The notes beneath the pieces are model-generated. The model was not told the origin of the DNA and ran no database searches. It saw only the letters and a program-made list of their open reading frames with translations. Positions 9,201 to 16,979 of a stretch of DNA of 64,000 nt are shown one piece after another (within the stretch, counting starts at the first letter, position 1; the number at the start of each line of letters is the position of its first letter). The stretch spans positions 2,294,001 through 2,358,000 of the forward strand of contig NZ_RBHX01000001.1 in NCBI RefSeq assembly GCF_003626735.1, given 5' to 3'. The DNA comes from Microbacterium sp. CGR2. Lineage in GTDB: Bacteria > Actinomycetota > Actinomycetes > Actinomycetales > Microbacteriaceae. The position numbers were made by a program, and so were the translations under genes.

Positions 9201-9463
9201 TCGTCGAGGGCGCGCCACCGGAGTCGCTGGCGGGCGCACGCCTCGTGATCGTGTCGAAGACGCTTGCGAAGAGCGACTACCGCATCGCTCACCAGCACAC
9301 GCTCGACGACGATGCGCGCGCGTCGTTCCTCCGTCGGGTGACGGGGGCTGCGCGTGGCATGTCGGCGTCGAGCTTCACCGCGCAGGTCGAATCCCACTGT
9401 GCCGACACCCAACGGCGCGTGCATCCGTGTCGCATCCACACGGTTCCGGCGGTGAGCTCATGA
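6257..9463 (+). CDS. adnA: AdnA-like UvrD-family helicase subunit with RecB-type nuclease domain
   Basis: This 1068-residue protein has an N-terminal UvrD-like motor and a C-terminal PD-(D/E)XK nuclease. Walker A is GAPGTGKT (23-30). Motif II is the altered DDAQE (229-233). Motif III reads GDPDISSGAFRG (256-267), where active UvrD motors have a Gln and Tyr, which suggests a weakened motor. Nuclease residues look intact: H815, D916 in GYIDRVE, D951 and K953 in DLKTGK. With AdnB it should resect double-strand breaks, and in mycobacteria AdnB supplies the main motor. Cysteines C789, C1048 and C1058 resemble an incomplete Fe-S set. The stop overlaps the adnB start (ATGA). Confidence 0.88.
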   Translation: MTPDAAQRAVVAAASTASGVIIGAPGTGKTQTLVDRVVHLLGPDGMRPEEVLVLTPSRQAATALRDRIGVRVGQATPGPLARSLGSFAFQLVRGAMVRVGDEPPALLTGADQDRIIAELLRGDAEDGRITWPEALSPSVRASKGFRSELRAFLAECTEIGAHPDELRASGSGVWAAAADFLVEYREVLDALRSAHRDAADLLSEASGILQSAEPAALGPLAPLRVVLIDDAQELTRGGIEVVRALRSRGIAVSAFGDPDISSGAFRGASPELFARLAGALGEVHVLDGPHRQHPALTALTRTVTQAIGVSGRVEHRRAPVPVADPASSVTTFIAPSPYEELDRIAGVMRDWHLTDGIRWDRMAVIAHDTRQVSTLETELAAREIPTRAAGVQRPLGSEGIVRDIVGIVRLALTPADERTPQALEEALRTPFGGMDAIGLRRLRARLRHIELEQGGSTPARELLRQAMANPAHLTLIDSPESRTATRFAETIEALHRAAAEGETIHDLLWRVWDQARAVDGRRLQTAWREISMLPTGAETARSLDALVSLFDAAKRFVERTPNERPEIFVRDILDSEVPEDSLSTPERPGKVTLLTPATALGTEFDAVVVAGVQDGVWPNVRLRGGLLQTWRLADALEAARTGTSIEPLGALDRRRAALHDELRLFVRAISRARHRLLITAVNDDDMTPSAFFGFLPPPEPPERHASAEHPLTLRGLVARHRRALTAVPSEHVRREAAAQLAVLAREGVPGADPRDWYGVTPPSTDAPLRDLSVTGARVSPSKMESYEECGLNWVVSALGGDTVMPPTAGIGTIVHEAMERVPDGELELMRAIVEEHWPELDFETEWIGRKERRRADLFIDRLHSYVGDVRRENGRVIGSEVEFRFAVDVPVDEAPPTVHAVGEDRANQAIIHGYIDRVEAYPPGAGEHPHARGRGWEGMSVERGGPVVVVDLKTGKTDPESDSGVLEHAQLAAYQVAVQQGLVEGAPPESLAGARLVIVSKTLAKSDYRIAHQHTLDDDARASFLRRVTGAARGMSASSFTAQVESHCADTQRRVHPCRIHTVPAVSS

Positions 9464-12400
9464 CCGGATGGCCCGGCGAGGGCGAGATCTCGGCGGTCGA
9501 TCTCGCGGCGGCGCTCGGACAGCCTTCACCGACACTCGCCCAGCAACGCGTCATCGAGGCGCCGCCGGAGCCGGCGCTCGTCGTGGCAGGTGCGGGCAGT
9601 GGCAAGACCGAAACCATGTCGGGGCGCGTGGTGTGGCTGGTCGCCAACGGGCACGTGCGGCGCGACGAGGTGCTCGGCCTGACCTTCACCCGCAAGGCTG
9701 CCGGCGAGCTCGCCGAGCGAATCGGCTCGCGACTCGCGGTGATCGACGAGTACGGACGGCGCGGGTTGCTGCCACATCTGGCCGAGATCGTGCGATCGGA
9801 CTCGCTGCGCCGGGTCGACGAGGCGGCATCGGGTCGTCAACGTGACCTCGTCCGCGCGCAGGTGCTGGACGAGCTGGCGGCGAGCCATGGCACGGGGTGG
9901 GATCCTGCGACGCCGCGTGCCGCGGAAGATCTGATGATCAGGCCCCGAGTATCGACGTACAACGCCTTCGCCGACGGCATCGTCCGCGAGCATGCCGCGC
10001 GGATCGGTCGGGATCCCGACGTGGCGATGCTCAGCCAGGCAGCGTCGTGGATGCTGGCACGTGAGGTCGTGCTCCGCAGCGACCTGCCCGAACTCGAGAG
10101 CATCGACTTCGCGCTCGGAACCGTCATCGATGCCGTGCAGCGGCTTGCCGGGGAAGCCCTCGATCATCGCGTCGATCTGTCTCTCGCCGAGCGGATCGCG
10201 CTCGATCAGGCCGGCGCCTTCGAGCCGTATCGTTCGAACGCCGATGTCGAGAAAGCCGCCACGAACCTGCTCAGCCTGCCGACGCTGGCGGCTCTGGTGC
10301 GCGATTACATGGCAGAGAAGGATCGCCGCGGTGTCCTCGACTTCGCCGACCAGGTGGGTGGGGCCTACGACATCGTCGAGTCCGCACCCGACGTGCGCGC
10401 GGAGCTCCGAGAGCAGCATCGCGTCGTCCTTCTCGACGAATACCAGGACACCTCGGTCATCCAGACGCGCTTCCTCGCGGAACTCTTCCGCGACTCCGCA
10501 GTCATGGCCGTCGGGGATCCGCACCAGTCGATCTACGGGTGGCGCGGAGCAAGCGCAGACAACCTGTACGCGTTCTCCGCGACGTTCGCGAGCAGTGCGT
10601 CGGCGCAGACCTACAGTCTGATGACGAGTTGGCGCAACGATCGGAAGATCCTCGACGTCGCGAACAAGATCCTCGAGCCGCTTCAGCGGCCGGGACTCGA
10701 CGTTCCTCCGCTGGAACCGCGCCCCGGCGTCGGCGAAGGCAACGTCGGGGTGAGGTTCGCGTTCACCGTGGACGACGAAGCCGCGGAAGTCGCCGAGTGG
10801 TTCGCGGAACGGCGCGCAGCGCACGATGCGCGCCCCGCGGGGCGACCGCAGTCCACCATTCCGCACACCGGCGCCATCCTCTTCCGCTCGAAGCGGCACA
10901 TGCAGACCTTCGCCGGTGCGCTCGCGGCACGGGGCATACCCCATCGCATCCTCGGGCTCGGCGGACTCCTCGCCACGCCCGAGGTGGTGGACCTCGTGTC
11001 GACGCTGCGCGTGGTGCATGATCCGACGGCGGGTTCGGCTCTCATCCGGCTCCTCACCGGACCGCGCTTCGGCGTGGGGGTGGCCGACATGGCGGCGCTC
11101 TACGATCTCGGCCAGAGTCTCGCCGAACGCGACACGGCGATGGCTCCGCTTCCGGAAGAGGTGCGTGCACGACTGCGTTCCTCACGTGGGGCCGACGAGG
11201 CGGTATCCATCATCGATGCGGTCGACGTGGTGCGCGCGGTGCGTGACGACTACCGGATGCTGGAGGGGATCACCCCCGATGGTCGATCCCGCATCCGAGC
11301 AGCCGGCGAGATGCTCGAGCGGCTTCGACGCGCATCGTCGCAGCCGATTCCCGAACTGATCCGCCTCATCGAGTTGGAACTGCGCCTGGACATCGAGCTG
11401 GCGGCCAACGAGACGCGCGGCCCCGCTCGGATCGCCGCGACACAGTTGCGGGCGTTCGCGGACGAGGTGCGAGCATTCCTCGCCGCCGACGAGCGTGGCA
11501 CGATCGGAAGTCTGCTCGCCTGGCTCGAGAAGGCCGAGAGCACCGACGAGCTGATGCCCCGACCGGAGCCGCCTGAGCCGGGAGTCGTCCAACTGCTCAC
11601 GATCCACGGATCGAAGGGCTTGGAGTGGGACGCGGTCGCCGTGGTCCGGTTGGTCGCCGACGAGCTTCCCAGCAGAGTGTCAGACACTTCCGGGTGGTTC
11701 GGTTTCGGCGTGGTGCCCTTCGCCCTCCGCGGCGACCGCGACGCGCTGCCGCGGTTCCGGTGGGATCCGGACGAAGCGACGGGCAACGAGCCCGACCCCG
11801 TGAAGCGGCAGAAGCTCGCTCAGGCTTCTCTCTCGGGCGGAGCGACGAAAGCGAACCCGCAGGGCGGCGCCCTCCGGCGCTTCAAGGACTCGTATCGCGC
11901 CTATCAACAGCAGGAGGAGCGCCGGCTCGCCTATGTGGCCGTCACTCGCGCGCGCACGGATCTGCTGCTCAGCGGTGCGCATTGGGCGGGGCAGAAGGCC
12001 CCGCGAACCCCCAGTCCTTTCCTCCTGGAAGCCATCGATGTCTGTGGTCTCGACCCCATCGACCCCGTCGATCCGACCGAGAACCCGTATGAGGGACCGG
12101 GGTCCACGCTGCGTTGGCCGCTCGATCCCCTCGGTGCGAGACGAAGCGCCGTCACCGCGGCGGCCGCTGCTGTTGAAGAGGCCGCGCGCGCCGGCGCTGC
12201 GGAGCCGTCGGTCGAACTCGCGCGCCTGCTCGCGGAGCGCGCCGCCCGCCAGCGCGGAGCCGATGCGGTTCCCCCCACTCGTGTGCCGGCATCGCGCTTC
12301 AAGGACTACGTCACCGACTTCACCGGCACCCTGTCGACGATCGTGCGGCCGATGCCCGAGCGACCTTATCGGCAGACCCGCCTCGGCACGCTGTTCCATG

Positions 12401-12972
12401 CCTGGGTCGAGCAGCGCTCGGAACTCGTGGGCGTGGGGAACCGCGTCGATGAGGCGCTCTGGGAGCTCGACGAGGACGAGTCGGCACCAGAGCGCGCATC
12501 AGGCGTGGCGGAGTTCGCCGGACGGTCGGAGACACCGGCGGATGCTGCCGATCTCGCCGTTCTCCAGGAGACGTTCGAGCGCAGCGAGTGGGGCGGGCTG
12601 AGGCCGATCGCCGTCGAGATCGAGATTGACTTCGCACTCGGTGCCGGCCTCGCAGACCAGGGTGAGCGGGCAGAGGCGCACATCGTGATCTGCAAGCTCG
12701 ATGCCGTGTACCGGCGAGAAGACCGGGGTGGCCGCATCGAGATCGTCGACTGGAAGACAGGCAAGGCGCCCCGCACCGACCAGGAGCGGGAGGAGCGGAT
12801 GCTGCAGCTCGCGCTCTACCGCCTCGCCTATCACCGGCGCTTCGGAGTGCCGCTGGAGGACATCGACGTCGCCCTGTACTACGTCGGCGACGACCTGATC
12901 ATCCGGGGCGACCGGGTTCACTCCGAGGAAGAGCTCTTCCACCGCTGGAGCGCGGCGCGCGCGGCACGCTGA
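9460..12972 (+). CDS. adnB: AdnB-like UvrD-family helicase subunit with RecB-type nuclease domain
   Basis: This 1170-residue partner of the preceding gene carries a fully canonical SF1 motor: AGAGSGKT (43-50), DEYQD (326-330), GDPHQSIYGWRG, HGSKGLEWDAV and AYVAVTRAR. The C-terminal RecB-type nuclease has H980, D1081 (CKLDAVY), and D1097/K1099 in DWKTGK. Together the two subunits should form the ATP-dependent DNA end-resection machine of actinobacteria. The ATG at 9460 overlaps the upstream stop by four bases, implying coupled translation; the open frame continues upstream but that part is shadow. The final 55 bases overlap the convergent phosphotransferase-fold gene. Confidence 0.9.
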   Translation: MTGWPGEGEISAVDLAAALGQPSPTLAQQRVIEAPPEPALVVAGAGSGKTETMSGRVVWLVANGHVRRDEVLGLTFTRKAAGELAERIGSRLAVIDEYGRRGLLPHLAEIVRSDSLRRVDEAASGRQRDLVRAQVLDELAASHGTGWDPATPRAAEDLMIRPRVSTYNAFADGIVREHAARIGRDPDVAMLSQAASWMLAREVVLRSDLPELESIDFALGTVIDAVQRLAGEALDHRVDLSLAERIALDQAGAFEPYRSNADVEKAATNLLSLPTLAALVRDYMAEKDRRGVLDFADQVGGAYDIVESAPDVRAELREQHRVVLLDEYQDTSVIQTRFLAELFRDSAVMAVGDPHQSIYGWRGASADNLYAFSATFASSASAQTYSLMTSWRNDRKILDVANKILEPLQRPGLDVPPLEPRPGVGEGNVGVRFAFTVDDEAAEVAEWFAERRAAHDARPAGRPQSTIPHTGAILFRSKRHMQTFAGALAARGIPHRILGLGGLLATPEVVDLVSTLRVVHDPTAGSALIRLLTGPRFGVGVADMAALYDLGQSLAERDTAMAPLPEEVRARLRSSRGADEAVSIIDAVDVVRAVRDDYRMLEGITPDGRSRIRAAGEMLERLRRASSQPIPELIRLIELELRLDIELAANETRGPARIAATQLRAFADEVRAFLAADERGTIGSLLAWLEKAESTDELMPRPEPPEPGVVQLLTIHGSKGLEWDAVAVVRLVADELPSRVSDTSGWFGFGVVPFALRGDRDALPRFRWDPDEATGNEPDPVKRQKLAQASLSGGATKANPQGGALRRFKDSYRAYQQQEERRLAYVAVTRARTDLLLSGAHWAGQKAPRTPSPFLLEAIDVCGLDPIDPVDPTENPYEGPGSTLRWPLDPLGARRSAVTAAAAAVEEAARAGAAEPSVELARLLAERAARQRGADAVPPTRVPASRFKDYVTDFTGTLSTIVRPMPERPYRQTRLGTLFHAWVEQRSELVGVGNRVDEALWELDEDESAPERASGVAEFAGRSETPADAADLAVLQETFERSEWGGLRPIAVEIEIDFALGAGLADQGERAEAHIVICKLDAVYRREDRGGRIEIVDWKTGKAPRTDQEREERMLQLALYRLAYHRRFGVPLEDIDVALYYVGDDLIIRGDRVHSEEELFHRWSAARAAR

Positions 12973-14315
12973 GCTTCATCGGAGTCGTCGTCGCCCGAAT
13001 TCTCGACAGCGCTCGCACCGGTGGCGACGGGTCGCGCGGTCAGCGGGGGCGAGGCCTCGCGAACACCCGCGGCCCCGTTCGTTCCGGCGAAGACGGTGGT
13101 GACGCCCGAGAGGTCCTCGGTCTCGATGTTCACCATCGCGGAGCGGTGCGCAGCCTCCGACGAGGCCGCATCCACATTCTCGTCGCGGCTCTGCACCCAT
13201 GGCGGGCGCTCGCCATCGGGCTCGTCGACGTCGTCGGTCTCGTCTGCCTCGCTCTCGACCCAGAGGTCCTCAGGGTTGTACGCGTCGGTCTGCATCGAAA
13301 TGTCCGTCGTCGAAACGGCATCCGCCGGCACACGGCCGAGTGCGTCCAGAGCGGAGTCGACCCCCTCGTTGCGCGCCGCGATGACACTCAGGTCGTCGTC
13401 GCGGAGGCCTTCGGCCAGCGACTCCAGGAGCGCTGCCGCGTCGTCGACGATGTCCGGGCGGCGCAGGGAGTCGCCGTGCACCAGCCACCGGGCGAACTCC
13501 AACTCGGCGAGAAGCCTCGCGCGAACCTCGAGGCCGGCGTCGGGGCCGCGGTCGACAGCGCGCGCGTACGACGCGTGGACGTCGGCCGCAGCATCCGGTG
13601 CCGCCGACAACCACGACAGGTCGAGCGCGGGGTCACCGACCGAGAGGCCGTGCCAGCCGAGGACACCGATGACCCCGGGGCCGCGTCCGGGATCGTCTTC
13701 GAACAGGAACGACGTCGCCTGCACGCCGCCGAGGATGACGGTGGATTCGAAGCGCCACAGGTCGTCTTCAGCGACAGCATCGCGCCAGCGCACCGTGAGG
13801 CGTGCCGGAACGCGCCCTGTGGAGGCGGCTGCGTCGACGAGGCGATTCAGCTCTTCGCGGCTCTCCTGGGCCGAGCGCGTTGCCAGGCCCGCTCCGCGCA
13901 CCACGGAAGTGGGGAGGCCGTGCACCGCCGCGATGGCGGTGCCCATGGACTCCGCGGCCCCGCGCCCTGCCGGCACCATCGACGCCTCGATCTGGAAGCC
14001 CGGGAGGAGTTCGGTCACCAGCGCTCGTCCGTCGCCGATCCGCGTCTCGCCGATGTATTCGGGCGCACGGAAGGGGAGCATCGCCCTGGCACCGTCGGTC
14101 AGGGCGCGCAGCGCGAGCGACTCGGCGGCCAACTCGCGGGCAGTGTCGTCGTCGTCCGCGACCCGGATCGCGAGTTCGCGTCCGTCGGCGAGTGAAGCCA
14201 CCGCGGAATCGAAACGGCCGTCGGTCGTCGCGCTCAGCCGGCGGGCACCCGTGACCTCCGCGCCGGGCAGAGCGGCCGTCACCGCCGCGGCTAGAGTGAA
14301 TGGAGAGCGTCCCAT
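12918..14315 (-). CDS. aminoglycoside-phosphotransferase-fold protein lacking catalytic residues
   Basis: This 465-residue protein has an APH/choline-kinase-like fold (residues about 1-310) and a long acidic, probably disordered tail (about 350-465). GDPALDLSWL (227-236) is the conserved post-catalytic GDPxxDL segment. The catalytic HGDxxxxN loop aligns to LGGVQATS (195-202), so His, Asp and Asn are all replaced. The metal-binding IDW aligns to LGW (219-221), losing that Asp too. It is therefore probably a pseudokinase or binding protein, not a drug-modifying enzyme. The start at 14315 is supported by TACCCT six bases upstream. It overlaps adnB tail to tail. Confidence 0.75.
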   Translation of the reverse strand: MGRSPFTLAAAVTAALPGAEVTGARRLSATTDGRFDSAVASLADGRELAIRVADDDDTARELAAESLALRALTDGARAMLPFRAPEYIGETRIGDGRALVTELLPGFQIEASMVPAGRGAAESMGTAIAAVHGLPTSVVRGAGLATRSAQESREELNRLVDAAASTGRVPARLTVRWRDAVAEDDLWRFESTVILGGVQATSFLFEDDPGRGPGVIGVLGWHGLSVGDPALDLSWLSAAPDAAADVHASYARAVDRGPDAGLEVRARLLAELEFARWLVHGDSLRRPDIVDDAAALLESLAEGLRDDDLSVIAARNEGVDSALDALGRVPADAVSTTDISMQTDAYNPEDLWVESEADETDDVDEPDGERPPWVQSRDENVDAASSEAAHRSAMVNIETEDLSGVTTVFAGTNGAAGVREASPPLTARPVATGASAVENSGDDDSDEAQRAARAALQRWKSSSSE

Positions 14316-14321
14316 GCCCCC

Positions 14322-14327
14322 AGGGTA
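14322..14327 (-). promoter_or_regulatory. -10 element (TACCCT) of the leaderless phosphotransferase-fold gene
   Basis: Reverse-strand TACCCT with a six-base spacer (14316-14321) to the ATG at 14315. Confidence 0.45.
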
Positions 14328-14379
14328 GGTCGGCTCAGGGGCGGTCCCGCCCCCGCCACGCCCGTGAGAGAGGGAGTCG

Positions 14380-15261
14380 ATGTCCATTCCGCGTCCGTCT
14401 CTCGACCGCGCCGCCGAACTCCGCGACGAACCGAACGTGCTCGATCGTCTGCGCGCCGCACCCGACACTCGCGTGGTCGTGGTGAGAGAGGGACGCGTTC
14501 GGGTCACCGAATCGTCGCTGTTGCGGGTCTCTGCGGGAGAGATCACTGACGCGACCTGGGCGCTGCTGGGGCGGGATCGGGACGGTGTCGTGTTGCTCCT
14601 CGCTGCCGCTCCACCGGAGCCCGATGACGTCGACGCGGTTCCGGACGAGACCTGGTTGCGTCTGCGGGATCTCGGCGGCCGCATCGCCGCCGAAGAGATC
14701 GAACTGCTCATCGAGGCCGTCGCCCTGGCGGGCTGGCTGCGCGACGCGGCTTTCTGCCCGACCTGTGGCGGCAGCACCGAACTTCGGCAGGGCGGATGGT
14801 CGAGGCGCTGCCTCGTCTGCGGACGCGATCACTTCCCGAGGACCGACCCCGCGGTGATCGTGGCCGTCGAGAGTCGTGACGGCCGGCGTCTCCTGCTCGG
14901 CGCGAATGCGAACTGGGGCGGACGGATGTATTCGTGTTTCGCCGGGTTCGCGGAAGCCGGCGAATCGCTCGAGGGGACGGTCCATCGCGAGATCGAAGAA
15001 GAATCCGGAGTGCGCCTGTCGGCGTTGCGGTATGTCTCGTCGCAGCCGTGGCCGTTCCCGCGTTCCCTGATGATCGGGTTCCGCGCGGTGGTCGAAGACG
15101 AGTCCGCGGCGCGCGCCGACGGTGAGGAGATCATCGACGTCCGGTGGTTCACCCGGGAGGAGATCGGCTCCGCGCTCGAAGGGAACGGGCCGGTCGGGCT
15201 TCCGGGCCCTGCGTCCATCGCGCGGGCCCTGATCATCGAGTGGTTCGAGGACGTCGCGTGA
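14380..15261 (+). CDS. nudC: NAD(+) diphosphatase (Nudix hydrolase)
   Basis: This 293-residue protein hydrolyses NAD(H) to NMN(H) and AMP, and members of this family can remove NAD caps from RNA. It has a four-cysteine zinc motif (C126, C129, C144, C147) and a Nudix box built around GFAEAGES and REIEEESG. Directly after the box is SQPWPFPRS, the signature separating NudC from other Nudix enzymes. The ATG at 14380 follows a GAGAGGGAG ribosome site. The stop overlaps the GTG of the UvrD-like gene, so the two are translationally coupled. This nudC-uvrD2 order also occurs in M. tuberculosis. Confidence 0.93.
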   Translation: MSIPRPSLDRAAELRDEPNVLDRLRAAPDTRVVVVREGRVRVTESSLLRVSAGEITDATWALLGRDRDGVVLLLAAAPPEPDDVDAVPDETWLRLRDLGGRIAAEEIELLIEAVALAGWLRDAAFCPTCGGSTELRQGGWSRRCLVCGRDHFPRTDPAVIVAVESRDGRRLLLGANANWGGRMYSCFAGFAEAGESLEGTVHREIEEESGVRLSALRYVSSQPWPFPRSLMIGFRAVVEDESAARADGEEIIDVRWFTREEIGSALEGNGPVGLPGPASIARALIIEWFEDVA

Positions 15262-16979
15262 GTGCACTCGATGCCCTCGACGAGCGGCAGCGGGAGGCAG
15301 CATCCGTGCTGCGCGGTCCCGTCGCCGTGCTCGCCGGCGCGGGGACGGGCAAGACGCGAGTGATCACGCATCGCATCGCGCATGGCGTCGACACCGGTGC
15401 CTATTCTCCCTCGCGGGTGATGGCGGTCACCTTCACCGCCAAAGCGGCGGGCGAGCTCCGCGGACGTCTGCGCGCACTCGGTGTCGAAGGCGTCGCCGCC
15501 CGCACGTTCCATGCGACCGCTCTCGCGCAGCTCAATTTCTTCTGGCCCACGCTCGCCGGATCCCCGGCACCGGCGATCATCAACAACAAGGTGCGGATGC
15601 TCGGACAGGCCGCCGACGCGATCCGGCTGCGCCCGAGCACAGCCACCCTTCGCGACATCGCATCCGAGATCGAGTGGCGGAAGGTCTCGATGCTGTCGAT
15701 CGACCAGCACGCCGCGCTGGGGCGAACAGTCAGCGGGGTCGACGCGAACCAGCTGGCCGAGCTCATGCGCGGCTACGAGGCGTTGAAGGACGAGCGTCGT
15801 CAGCTCGACTTCGAAGACGTCCTGCTGGCCTGCGCGGGCATGTTGGAAGCCGAGTCGCGAGTGGCGGCATCCGTGCATGAGCAGTACCGGCATTTCACGG
15901 TGGACGAGTTCCAAGACGTCTCGCCGCTGCAGAACCGTCTGCTCGAGCTCTGGCTCGGCGACCGGCAGGACATCTGCGTGGTCGGGGATGCCAGCCAGAC
16001 CATCTACTCGTTCGCCGGGGCGGAGCAGCGGTTCCTCCTCGAATTCGAGCGTCGGCACCCGGACGCCACCGTCGTGCGACTCGAGACCAACTACCGTTCG
16101 CAGGCTCCCATCCTCACCGCGGCGAACGCATTGATGCGCGGCCGGCCCGGAGCTCTCGAACTCGTACCGGCGCGAGAGCAGTTCACCGCGGACGCGCCGA
16201 CCATCACGGCGTACGACAACGAGACGGCGGAGGCGGCAGGCATCGCGGCCGACATCTCCGCGCGGATCGCCGCGGGTGCCTCTCCGTCGGATATCGCGGT
16301 GCTGTACCGAGCGCACGCGCAGTCTGGCGTGCTGCAGCAGGCGCTCGGCGCGGAAGGTATTCCGACGTCGGTTCTGGGCGGCACCCGCTTCTTCGCCATG
16401 CCCGAAGTGCGGCAGGCCATTCTCGCGCTGCGGGCCGCGGCGGTGGCCCCCACCGAACAGGGATTCCTTCCCGGCGTGCAGCGGGTCCTGCGTGAACTCG
16501 GCCTCAGCGATGAGCCACCTGCCGCGGGAGGCGCGCAACGTGACGGGTGGGAAGCCCGTCGGGCGATCCTCCGGCTCGCGGAGGAGGCCGGACCGGACGC
16601 GAACCTGCGCACCTTCAGCGACGCGCTGATGGCCCGGGCGAAAGACCAGCACGAACCGACCATGCGGACGGTCACGCTGTCGACGCTGCATGCGGCGAAG
16701 GGCCTCGAATGGGCCCACGTCTATCTCGCGGGATGGGCCGAGGGTTCGCTGCCGATCTCGTATGCGACGAGCTTCGAGGCCGTCGACGAGGAGCGCCGGC
16801 TGGCGTACGTCGGAGTCACGCGGGCCGCGCGAACGCTGGGTCTGTCATGGTCGCGGTCGGCAGGGCGCGGAGAGCGGGCGCCGTCGAGGTTCCTCGCGGA
16901 GATGGGCACGACTGCTCGCGGCACCGGCATTCTTCGTGAAATGTCACCGAGCGCCACGCGCGCGAGCCGTTCGCGCTGA
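15258..16979 (+). CDS. UvrD-family DNA helicase (UvrD2-like, short form)
   Basis: This 573-residue SF1A helicase unwinds DNA 3' to 5' with ATP. Motifs are LAGAGTGKT (I), VDEFQD (II), GDASQTIYSFAGA (III), ETNYRS (IV), LHAAKGLEW (V) and AYVGVTRA (VI). The protein stops about 70 residues after motif VI, without the HRDC and tetracysteine regions that extend M. tuberculosis UvrD2 to about 700 residues. The GTG at 15258 overlaps the nudC stop. The last 164 bases overlap the convergent cyclodehydratase-like gene, so its variable C-terminal tail is antisense to that gene's 3' end. Confidence 0.88.
   Translation: MSALDALDERQREAASVLRGPVAVLAGAGTGKTRVITHRIAHGVDTGAYSPSRVMAVTFTAKAAGELRGRLRALGVEGVAARTFHATALAQLNFFWPTLAGSPAPAIINNKVRMLGQAADAIRLRPSTATLRDIASEIEWRKVSMLSIDQHAALGRTVSGVDANQLAELMRGYEALKDERRQLDFEDVLLACAGMLEAESRVAASVHEQYRHFTVDEFQDVSPLQNRLLELWLGDRQDICVVGDASQTIYSFAGAEQRFLLEFERRHPDATVVRLETNYRSQAPILTAANALMRGRPGALELVPAREQFTADAPTITAYDNETAEAAGIAADISARIAAGASPSDIAVLYRAHAQSGVLQQALGAEGIPTSVLGGTRFFAMPEVRQAILALRAAAVAPTEQGFLPGVQRVLRELGLSDEPPAAGGAQRDGWEARRAILRLAEEAGPDANLRTFSDALMARAKDQHEPTMRTVTLSTLHAAKGLEWAHVYLAGWAEGSLPISYATSFEAVDEERRLAYVGVTRAARTLGLSWSRSAGRGERAPSRFLAEMGTTARGTGILREMSPSATRASRSR

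Noticed and set aside
9061..9459. Upstream extension of the adnB-like reading frame
   Set aside because: It lies inside the adnA nuclease domain and reads as Arg-rich noise. The ATG at 9460 with a four-base stop overlap is the natural start.
12918..14315. Antibiotic resistance phosphotransferase
   Set aside because: The catalytic His, Asp and Asn and the metal-binding Asp are absent, so drug phosphorylation is unlikely.
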